From contig NW_023503372.1 in the NCBI RefSeq assembly GCF_014529535.1, forward strand, positions 4,134,988-4,198,987: a DNA stretch of 64,000 bases. The letters run 5' to 3'. The notes below the pieces were generated by a model. It worked only from the letters and a program-made list of their open reading frames with translations, was not told the DNA's origin and ran no database searches. The first letter of the stretch is position 1; each line of letters opens with the position of its first letter. Shown in pieces: positions 51,129 through 59,967 of this stretch. Position numbers and translations under genes: made by a program. Source of the stretch: Bradysia coprophila (Eukaryota; Arthropoda; Insecta; Diptera; Sciaridae).

Positions 51129-51230
51129 CATCTGTTATCGACAACGACAGAAATAATAAACGACGCGTTCTGACTAATAAAGTCTTATATAGCAAAAAGC
51201 ATGTTCAAAACAAATGAAGTAGAAGATTTC
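51129..51230 (-). repeat. Dispersed TATCGATA-type element
   Basis: CATCTGTTATCGACAACGAC ... GTCTTATATAGCAAAAAGC, then ATGTTCAAAACAAATGAAG and TAGAAGATTTC. One of the best preserved minus copies. Confidence 0.6.
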
Positions 51231-51803
51231 TGAAAATAATTTCTGAAAATCTTCGATCAAATGCCGTCTGTGACAGGCTAAGTAGAGAAAAGCTTCTTAG
51301 GAGTGAAATAGTGTTCAACAAAAGCTGAGTACATTACAATGTATTGATGACATTTCTAATTTTGCCACTTGGAATACTGGTGCAAGGAAGTATCTCCTCT
51401 TCTACCAAACACACTATTTTCATATGAGAAGGTCTACATCTCTATAGATTCATTCCCCGAAATCGTAGCACAGAGGTCTCAAAAACATGAGACAAAAGAA
51501 GATCTTCGTATACAATTCCAATGTTTTGTCTCAAGAATGATCTCTGAGAAAACGAATAAAGTAAAAGTAAAAATTCTAGACAAAAGTCTTCCAGATGCTC
51601 GAGGTCAGCCAACCATAAGTAGGTATGTATGAAATATGACGTAGACGCTTTGATCATATTCTTTATTTGTGTCGTAAAGCCTTCATTATAAACACTTAAC
51701 TCTAGCATAATAATAATTAAAAATTAGTTCCTAGGGTCATGATTTAACAAATCAATTTTTTCACACGTCGTGGGTGGAACGGATGGAACAATTAACAATG
51801 ACT

Positions 51804-54800
51804 TTAATCTGATTTGCCCGCTACGAATAGAATTTTGTCGTCGTAATCGATCCACTTGTCCATTCGTGATTTCCCAAAGATTTTATTCCATAATCTAATG
51901 AACGGTTTACTGAGAAGTTTGGCATGTACCTTCTTCCTTTTGCTCTTATCGATAAGAATTATGAGAGCACTGAAGAAGATACCAAATACTATTGTAGACA
52001 GTGTACCAACACCTGGCTGCCATATGTACGAAATGCTGAACATACGAACGAGAACTGAGTCATCGTTTTCTTTCCAGTGACTGTTGTCGGCTAAATCGAG
52101 ATATTGGTTGTCCGGAAAATCTCTGCAAAATTGCTCTTCCACTCCATTACTGCAGGTACAGCCCTGCACTGTCAAATTTAACCGTTGATTCGGCAATAGA
52201 TCCTGTATACCGGCTACAATATTTCCGAGACCAATAAATCCCGAGAACAAAATTGAGGCGAACATTCCTAACAAAATGCCCTGGATGGAACAGAAATTGA
52301 TTGAATTTTGACGGAGGGGACGAAGTGTGAGGAACTTACCATATTATTTACCCAAGGCAGAAACATACCTAAAGTAAATGCGCCTAAAATCGGCCCGATT
52401 AGCGAACCATGAATCAACGTTGAAAACTGAAAGAATTTTTAAATTCGAAATACAGCAAACAAATTTCCATCATTGCATCTGATTTCAATCATATTCGTAT
52501 CATTGATACGGCCATTCAGTGCTGAGCTGGCTACCAAAAGGCCCTTCGGGGAAATCGTAAGAAAACCCGTAAAATTCGAAGAAGGCCCTTACTTTAGATA
52601 GAAATGCAAAGGGCTCTTCGGGAATAGCCCGAATTCCCAGTCTGACCAGTGGCACTGCACCCGGTACTGCCACCATAATGTATGTTTTGAATGAACCAGA
52701 TCAATGCACCTAGCAGGGTAATAGAGGTTTTTACACGTCAAATAGAGTAGTTTTTTGTTACCAATAATAAGATTAGCAGCCTTAATGGTAATTTTGCAAT
52801 GACATTATGAAAAAAAAGGTATGGAAATATTCGCATACTTCGATTAAAGTACTACTTTATTTTTTTCTATTACCCTGCTAGGTGCTTTGACCAGATTGAA
52901 ATCACATTACCAATGTTGAAAAATATTCATTCGTTTGCTCGAAAAACTCGATTTTTTATAAAACCTGGATGCTACTTACGGGTGAAATATTAATGGTGCG
53001 ATTTAGAATGCGAACAACGAATACCAATGCGAAGGATATCAGTCCTGTTGAAAGATTACAATATCGGTTACATATTAACTAGGCGTATGGTAATCTGGCA
53101 CACGGCGTCAACATTGATCAAACTTCTTAAAAAGATAATTCGGACACATTTCATCACGTCACATTTTGTAAAAGGAGAAACTTTAAGTACAGAACTATGC
53201 CAAAAGGTATTTGTTACATCAACAATTCACGTGCTACTCTGCAAGAAAGATTTCGAAATTTGTCTATTTTTACGCCGTTTGCCAATTTCCCCGAAGCCGA
53301 ATTTCCCCGAAATGTTTGACCTGTCACATATGGCTATGTATCTGTTATCGATAACGACGACAAAAATAATGACAAGCTCTGGGTAATATGGTCCTTTATA
53401 AAGTAAAATGCATGTTAAAAAAATTGAAGTACAAGATTTGAAATCTACAGATTAAAGATACTTTGATCGATGGAAGTAATAGACCTGATAATAATACTGG
53501 TCATATGATTTCCTGTTACAGACGGCATGGTTAACCTGATATGTATCAAATCAAAGGCTCTATATATAGGTATAGAGCCTTTGATCAAATTAAAAGTTTG
53601 CCATGTACACGCACGTTCGGAATGGGAATGGGACTCGAGACTCATCTTTGAATTTCTTTAAATCAATTTTCTTACATCTGAATATTAATTCACTTTGATG
53701 GTCCGACACTAGTGGTACGGAGACAATTTATATACAAAATTTGTCGACTTAAAGGTGGTAATTGAAAGAATGTAATTGAAAGAGCCGTAATAGGTCAGAT
53801 GTATAGCTTTATAGATCACGTCAGGTCAGGTCGACCTGATAAGAAACTTTACCTGACACAACTGGAATTCAGGTTGTTACTTCAAGCCTGTCAGGCCAAC
53901 CTGAATGGTAATTCTTATTTACATTTCTTACGAATGGGCAAAGGATGGAATGGAGTAAACACACAAGAAGTATCATTTTCCCCCTGACCAAGTACTCAAA
54001 AACTTGAGATAAAGTTTTAGCGTCGTGAAGTCAACCTTACTCACGTTCCTGCTTGGATGTTGTCCCTTTGACTATTGGCTCTTAAAACTTGTCTTCCACT
54101 CGGGCTACAAATCTCCCACTAGCCAAAACAGAAAATGTCCAAGCAAGTGCGTAATAAACTATTTACGTACTTTTTGTAATCTGAAAAGGCTCTCTACCCA
54201 TAATTGAGAAGTGGACGAATGTATTACATAGACACAAATGAAAGAAAATTTATCTTGCCCAGCCGCGGATTTGAACACGAGACCTCTCGATTATGAGTCG
54301 AGAGCTCTGGCGCCAAAGCCACTGTGGGGCCGAAGATAAGTGGTTTTTGACCGTTAAAAAATCTGGTCTGCTGCCTGTTTATGCGTTGGTAACGGTCAAA
54401 AATAGTTATCTTGCCAATGGAGTGATCAAAATAGGAAATTCCAACAAAAATCCAGAGTTGGAATTATTTTTTTTCCCCTTATGGGCATTGTGCATCCACA
54501 ATAAACAGCATTTATATTTACCCGTGACTGTTGATATTATTTTTGATGTGTAGCCGAGTTTTATTTCGTCCCATTCTGGCCGATAACGTTTCACGAAATC
54601 TTCAGTGATCAGAGCCGTTAGCGAATTAAGTGCACTCGACACAGTGCTGAAATTACCGATAATAATTTTCACGTGTCATAAAAAGATAAGAATTTTATTA
54701 CCTCAATGTACCACACGTTAAGCCAGCCACTAGAAGACCTACAATGAAAATAAATAAAAAAATTTATTGTTCAACAAGCTTTCAACAAACGGCAATATTG

Positions 54801-56424
54801 TTATCGTTTACCAGGTAGTGTGGGATAATTACGTAATGCGTCAACCACAAACAATGGCAATAGTTGATCAGCTAATCAGATGGTAGATAGAAAGGATTGA
54901 ATTACAAAGAAATTTCAGTTTGATTTTTCGGTAATACCTGAACTAACTATCTTTGCTCCAACGGGATCACAATCATGATATTTGCCGAATATCAACATAC
55001 CCATCAGTGAGCACACAAATATAATGAGAATCATGCCAAACATATTGAATACCAGGCATCTTAATTGGGAAAATTGTGTTAAACAATCGTCTGATGGTAA
55101 AATTGAAAACTTAATCGAACATACTTTCTAGATTGTCTTAGTGTCGGCACGGAATTATATCTCTGAATTTGAGCTTGCGTCGCACCAAACAATGGCAACC
55201 AGACAAAGAATCCACCTATTGTACCCGACCTATGAGAGAGAAGACCGTAAATGTTCGTCTTGTTCTGTAACTGAAATGAACTTCATTTCGTAAATTACCA
55301 AAAAGTATGTCTGCCCCTGGGATCTGGGTCAAAGCTATGGAGTAGAAAAGTTTGTGGTCACAGAACCATTTCAAAATGTTAACACGACAATTTTTACTTG
55401 AAAAAGTTTATCCTGCCGGATTCCAGTGATCGTTCCCACGCCTCAGGCAGTCCACCTACTTCTATAATACCACAAATTGCTAACGCCGCCAAAGCCACGA
55501 TCATTACGCCAGCTTGTAATGCATCAGTCCATAAAACCGCTTTAAGTCCACCCTAAATAGTCACGCCGAATGGATTTTTGTAACTGTTTATGTAGCGAAA
55601 CCTTTACTTACGAGAGATGAATAGGCAATGCAGACTAGAAATATTGCAGCAGACGAAGCTATGTAACTAAAACCAGCAACTTGATCCAACGCTAATGAGG
55701 GACCAAGAACAGTGATCGGCATGTAAACGACCTATGTCAATTTAGATATATTCATCTTGGGTTTCATCTTATCGCGACAGTATCATCACACATACCAAAT
55801 GTATTATCGCAAAAACACTGCACATCGTCCGAACCGGTCGACTGAATCTCCACTCGAAATACTAAGAGTGAAGTTAAAACCTTGAAAAGATTGAGAGCAT
55901 TTTTATGGTGATTCCTTACCTGATAGGCAGACGTGAGCTGTAAATCAAAGTACACGGGGACATAAAGATAAGCCAAGACCAGAGTCATTGGTATGAATGA
56001 GATGAAAATCACAGTGTATTGCTGACCATAGAAATAGACCTCAACAGGATTGCCGAGTAGTGTTACTACAAATGGGAATTAATTAAATTGATTCAACAGC
56101 TAGAAATGAAGCACTCTATACTCGCTGAGACAAAACTGCACACCAAAGATAATGTCACCTGCAAAAAAAATGGGTTGAATCGAGTCAAATCGTAATTGCT
56201 GTTGGATGCGAAACACTTACTGGTAAAATTGACATTGACCGACCAGCCATAAGAAACTCTTCATTGGTTTTACTCTTTGTACCGAAGCAGCCATAATAAA
56301 TTCCTATTGCCATCGACAGAGCTAAAACACCACCGAAAATCAGATACTCATACCAGTCGAGCGTTTTGGAAAAATCGACAACGATTTCCGTCCCGTCAGG
56401 AAGGCAAGGTAATTGGTCGCACAT
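51804..56424 (-). CDS. SLC5 sodium:solute symporter, monocarboxylate/multivitamin-transporter-like (15 exons)
   Basis: Exons, 5' to 3': 56424-56221, 56158-56122, 56065-55920, 55861-55796, 55731-55612, 55552-55398, 55334-55300, 55229-55125, 55059-54938, 54871-54812, 54738-54702, 54646-54522, 53044-52980, 52426-52340 and 52280-51804, for about 613 aa. Family landmarks: FLMAGRSMSILPV after TM1, SAITLLGNPVEVYFYG, YFEWRFSRPVRTM, GGLKAVLWTDALQAGVM, QIQRYNSV, LLVAGLTCGTL followed by SSALNSLTALITEDFV, and GPILGAFTLGMFLPW. Known relatives (SLC5A5/6/8/12) are 13-TM plasma-membrane Na+-coupled carriers; the substrate here cannot be read from sequence. The 35-nt exon at 55300-55334 is one base short of keeping frame. 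With one more base in its CCTGG run it would read DPRGRHTFW, as the family expects. Intron 12 (1.48 kb) and intron 13 (0.55 kb) contain repeats. Confidence 0.9.
52708..52885. mobile_element. MITE with perfect 19-bp terminal inverted repeats in SLC5 intron 13
   Basis: GCACCTAGCAGGGTAATAG at 52708-52726 is matched exactly in inverse at 52867-52885. The 178-bp element has an AT-rich, non-coding interior. The left flank AACCAGATCAAT and right flank GACCAGATT are similar, but I cannot define a clean target duplication. Confidence 0.75.
53341..53439 (-). repeat. Dispersed TATCGATA-type element
   Basis: TCTGTTATCGATAACGACGA holds the intact palindrome GTTATCGATAAC (53344-53355). It is followed by GTCCTTTATAAAGTAAAATG and TTGAAGTACAAGATTTG. 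It lies in SLC5 intron 12. Confidence 0.6.
53815..53905. repeat. ACCTG/CAGGT word tract in SLC5 intron 12
   Basis: CGTCAGGTCAGGTCGACCTG, TTTACCTGACAC, AATTCAGGTTG, GCCTGTCAGGCCAACCTG. Both orientations of the word are interleaved. Same family as 20000-20400. Confidence 0.5.
54257..54330 (-). pseudogene. tRNA-Met-like sequence (CAU anticodon), degenerate
   Basis: Read on the minus strand, 74 nt show a tRNA layout: 5' GCCCCAC, a TGGC/GCCA D-stem, a strong anticodon stem (CTCTCGA/TCGAGAG) with loop CTCATAA (anticodon CAU), and TTCAAATCC matching the internal B box. The 3' end GCTGGGC pairs with the 5' end at 5 of 7 positions. The T-stem is mostly mismatched and position 8 is A rather than U. 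A functional tRNA is therefore unlikely. It may be a tRNA pseudogene or a SINE head inside SLC5 intron 12. Confidence 0.45.
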
Positions 56425-56742
56425 TTTACGCAGGTCGACTTTTCATTACCAATGAAGAAGTGGAACTGATGAAAATATCTGAATTTTGGTATCGCTGGAG
56501 CTGATTCTCGTTATCCTTATCAAAGACACTTACGACATCCATTGATTGGAACGAAAGCCTATCACTGTCTTGTTGAGACACAGACGCATGATAGATCATT
56601 CATCATTTGATTAACACTATCTCGGTGTTATCTCATTGAAATTGTGGTAATCAAGCAATAAATTGCAATAAAATGAAAGCGGATCAATCATTTAGTTTCA
56701 GCTGGCGTCGGCTTCTCTCTCACGAAAAGAATGAAGTCTGAG

Positions 56743-56893
56743 TGATTCTTGTTGAAGAATCATTTCTTGTTAGAGAATCCATTCTCGTTAGAGAATCCAT
56801 TCTCATTAAAGAATGCATCCTGGTTAGAGAATCCTTTCCCGTCAAAGAATTCTTTCTTGCTGGAGAATCCTTTCTCGTTACAGCATCCTTCAG
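56743..56893. repeat. 18-bp tandem repeat upstream of SLC5
   Basis: About eight degenerate units of GTTAGAGAATCCATTCTC with an 18-bp period. The unit has internal dyad symmetry (GAATCC/ATTCTC). Because 18 is divisible by three, it opens a 65-codon frame of LVRESI repeats. It starts about 320 bp upstream of the SLC5 ATG, so it could affect that promoter, but no function is shown. Confidence 0.75.
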
Positions 56894-57619
56894 TTGCAAT
56901 CTTAATGCTGAATTTTTTTTAAAGAAATGTTCGTCCTAAGTCCTGACAGTCGAGTTACGTCTTCACAATCGATATCTGTGTCACCACGGCGGCATAATTT
57001 CTCTAATTTTTACAACTGCCAATTCTGACTGAATATTTTTATTCTCTACACGTACACAAAGCAGTCACGTTATTACCGGTAAACACTTTGTAATTTCGAT
57101 AGTGGAACGTTTTTCTATTGTTTAATCATCTTACCAGTTTCATTTATAATATTCCATGAGATAAAATTCTACTAAATCAATAGACTGTCGAATCTATCGA
57201 GTATATCATCAAGAAATTGGATTACATTGGTGGACGCAATGAATTCAAGTATCTGATAAATTTCATTTTCATAGCTGCCCGATAATTTACAATAATAAAG
57301 TGATTGTTTAATCACAAATGAAGTAATAACACCAAGAGCGATCGCAGTGTGGACATTCCAAGTTTGTTTACATCGCGATATCGCTGTCGGTTAAATAGCC
57401 TCCATTCATGTCCAGATAACTCACACTTCTGGGAGTGTGTTTCATTTGTGTGTGGAGGTTATTTATTATGGCAGATAATTATGCCGTCGGAGGGGTAAAC
57501 TACACTTGGAAATCCCTGCATGGAAAATCAGAATCAATCCTCTGCATAAATTCATCCTGTCACACATAGATTTTCACCTGTTTCACAACTTCCAATAACT
57601 TTAGATAAAATCGTAACTC

Positions 57620-57840
57620 CCTTTACCTGAGCCTGAAATCGACCTGAACATATATGAGTGAACTGACCTGAATTTTTCTGTAATCTGAAAATCAATAAAA
57701 GTTCCATACAAACTGAAACCTGGCCTGATTATTTACCTCAACTTTCACTAATTTTCAGATTTCAGGTAAATTCAAGTCAGGTAAAATCCAGGTTCAGTTC
57801 CAATCAGATTCAGATAATCTGATCATCTGAGGTCTGAATA
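57620..57840. repeat. ACCTG/CAGGT foldback word tract
   Basis: The left half has TTTACCTGAGCCTGAAATCG, GACCTGAACA, ACTGACCTGAA and AAACCTGGCCTGATT. After 57760 only the inverse occurs (TTTCAGGTAAATTCAAGTCA, GGTAAAATCCAGGTTCAG). It is the same hairpin layout as 20000-20400. Confidence 0.6.
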
Positions 57841-58672
57841 ATAATGCCGATAGCCACGAATCTTGAAGACTCTAACGAATGGACAGTAACAAGAACGAAA
57901 AATATTCTCATGCACACATAAAGGTGAAATGCGTTTTTATGGTGAAAATCTAACCAAAACTTCTACTATGAGTGTTATGCCATTATGACATGCATCAGAA
58001 ACAAATAGAAATTGGCGTTAGTTCAACGTAACACCGAAAACAAGTACATTTTAACACTATGTCATTAGCGTCATTAGGGTTTATTATCTGGTATATTACT
58101 TCGTTTGATCTGAGTAAATTCTTCGACGTAAAATCTTCTACTTCATTATTTAAAACCTACACTTTGCTTTAAAAGACTATCCACCACGCTTCTTTTTGAC
58201 ATTATTTTGGAAACAGCCAAAGACTTATTTTCGGGTTAGACGTCAGACGAGGCGAAGCCGAGGTTGGCAAGGCATAGTGTGCGATAATATACCAGTATAT
58301 GATTCGTGTTACATTCAACGTTTTGAGCAACAAGGAAAATAGAATAAAAATCGAAAGTCGAGTAGTGTGACGTTTTACTGGTTTTTACGAACTAGTGCGA
58401 TAAAAACCCCTGCAAATCCTTTATTGCACTGGTGTGGAAAAATACGTTCATACGACATTGTACACAGGCGGCATGAGTTGCAAATATCACTAAACTGCAT
58501 AAATGTTATTTGATTACCAGCAAACTTTTGTTACAAACTCACTCAACTTTAATATCGATAGATGGTAAACTACCATTGGTAGTACACCCTATCCAAAATT
58601 CATTGTTCTGATGAACAAATATCAGTTTAACAAAACCATTTGTCATTCTTCTTTTTCAGCCTTTATGTTATC

Positions 58673-58842
58673 CACTGGTGGATGTAGGCCTCCCCTAGCT
58701 CCTTCCATCTCGATCGATCCATTACCACTTGTTGCCAATTCGTTAGTGTTGTGCGTTTGATGCTGTTCGTCCATCGTTCTGGCGGTCTGCCCATAAGTCG
58801 TGTCCTGCCCAATTCTACTTCAGAGATGCTATCCTTTCCATT
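58673..58842 (-). pseudogene. Non-LTR retrotransposon ORF2 C-terminus fragment
   Basis: On the minus strand a 56-codon frame ending in TAA reads GRPPERWTNSIKR, NWQQVVMDRSRWKELGEAYI and HQW. This is the conserved tail that follows the reverse transcriptase domain in RTE/CR1/Jockey-type LINEs. Only the tail remains. It abuts an oppositely oriented piece at 58880-59113, so the locus is rearranged. Old, inactive debris. Confidence 0.8.
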
Positions 58843-58879
58843 ACGGCAATCTTCAAACTACAGTACAAAAATGGAGCGA

Positions 58880-59113
58880 TGCAATCGGACCGGAATGCAA
58901 TACTAAATGTTGCAAAGGAATTTTATGAAGATTGGTTTTCATCAAGACGACCGAAGCCAATTACAACGACCGACGGAATACAACCGGATAGACGAATGCG
59001 AAATTACGAATGCGGGATCCGAAGAACTACCAACTACCTGATGTAACTTCGGAAGAGGTCAAGGCAGCAGTAATGGAAAATCACCAGGTAATGATGGAGG
59101 GACAGTAGAAGCC
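58880..59113 (+). pseudogene. Non-LTR retrotransposon fragment upstream of the RT domain, frameshifted
   Basis: Three frames together show a LINE ORF2 segment: NVAKEFYEDWFSSRRPKP, then LPDVTSEEVKAAV, then NGKSPGNDGGTVEA. These resemble the region leading into the first RT motifs, where K.GK.PG.DG is conserved. At least two frame changes break it. Orientation is opposite to the tail fragment at 58673-58842. Confidence 0.7.
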
Positions 59114-59337
59114 ATGTTGCTAATTACTTGCTGTAAATTAGAGTCTCATAATGATCACAATACACTATGATTCAGAACAGCAAATATCTTGAAACGAAAC
59201 ATTAGCAACTTGGCTGTGAGTCTGGTTTGGTGGTTCGTTATAATTTGAAACTTGGCAAAATTTCTACATTAAAAATTCTGCAGAAGAGAACTGAAGATTA
59301 TAGTAAATTCTAAACGAGTATTCTGAGGTGTCGTATT

Positions 59338-59746
59338 ATGGTAATTTTCCACATTCTCTTGCTTTATTTACGAACAGCAACTGAGTGTAGTAGATGGGTT
59401 TGTGCGGAGTCCGGATATCAATTCAATGGTGTATGTTTCAAATAAAAACAAAATAATTTCTTAAAACGAGTTTCTCGATAACTTGTTACAGTCGTTTCGC
59501 GGCATCAGTCTGAATTATGTGTTTGCTGAAACCCGTTCGTTTTCCGCACTATCGATTCCCTTGGTGAGAGAATTCGGTGCTCAGATTCAGAATCGATTTT
59601 GTTTAACTCCAGTAGGAAGGCGCGCATTTTTCAATTATCAAACCCTTTCCGATTTAAATATGTATGACGACACTCGGCTTAATAAATATTATTGTTGGCC
59701 TTATCAACGTGTGTACGTGAACAAGTTACACTTAGGGTGGATCTAA
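59338..59746 (+). CDS. Candidate small secreted protein (115 aa, 2 exons), unknown family
   Basis: Exon 1 (59338-59430) and exon 2 (59492-59746) join in phase 0 across a 61-bp intron with GTATGT and TTGTTACAG sites. The product begins MVIFHILLLYL, a hydrophobic stretch that could be a signal peptide, followed by Cys-containing ECSRWVCAESGYQFNG. The C-terminal half is rich in Tyr, Arg and Asn (QTLSDLNMYDDTRLNKYYCW). I recognise no domain. The model rests on the two good splice sites and frame continuity alone. It ends 221 bp from the SLC17 stop, tail-to-tail. It could instead be part of a larger gene or a chance open frame. Confidence 0.35.
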
Positions 59747-59967
59747 TCTATTAATTTTAAAATGGCGTGTGAACTTGTCGGTTGAGCTTCGAACGAAAGA
59801 AGATTTAAAACATTTTTATATAAAAATTAAGACGAACGTTTCCTGTTTCTTCTCTCTTTTATTTCGACATAAGTAAGATAACTACTTTTGAGGGTATAAC
59901 GCTAATCTTACATTTTCTATTATGTATACAGCCTTTCGGACTGGAAACTGAATCCCATACGACTGAA

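Larger units (their letters stand above)
49643..51803. other. Intergenic region between the MOV10-like gene and SLC5
   Basis: The 2.2 kb holds five repeat insertions (49873, 50113, 50288, 50561, 51129), some nested. It must also contain the MOV10-like promoter and the SLC5 3' UTR. No further coding sequence is supported; the 87-88-codon opposing frames near 51369-51708 have no family resemblance. Confidence 0.6.
56425..59337. other. Intergenic region upstream of SLC5
   Basis: It contains the 18-bp tandem repeat (56743-56893), an ACCTG word foldback (57620-57840), a dispersed-element fragment near 58125-58180 (GTAAAATCTTCTACTTCATT) and non-LTR retrotransposon fragments (58673-59113). The SLC5 promoter must lie in its left part. 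No complete gene is supported. Confidence 0.6.
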
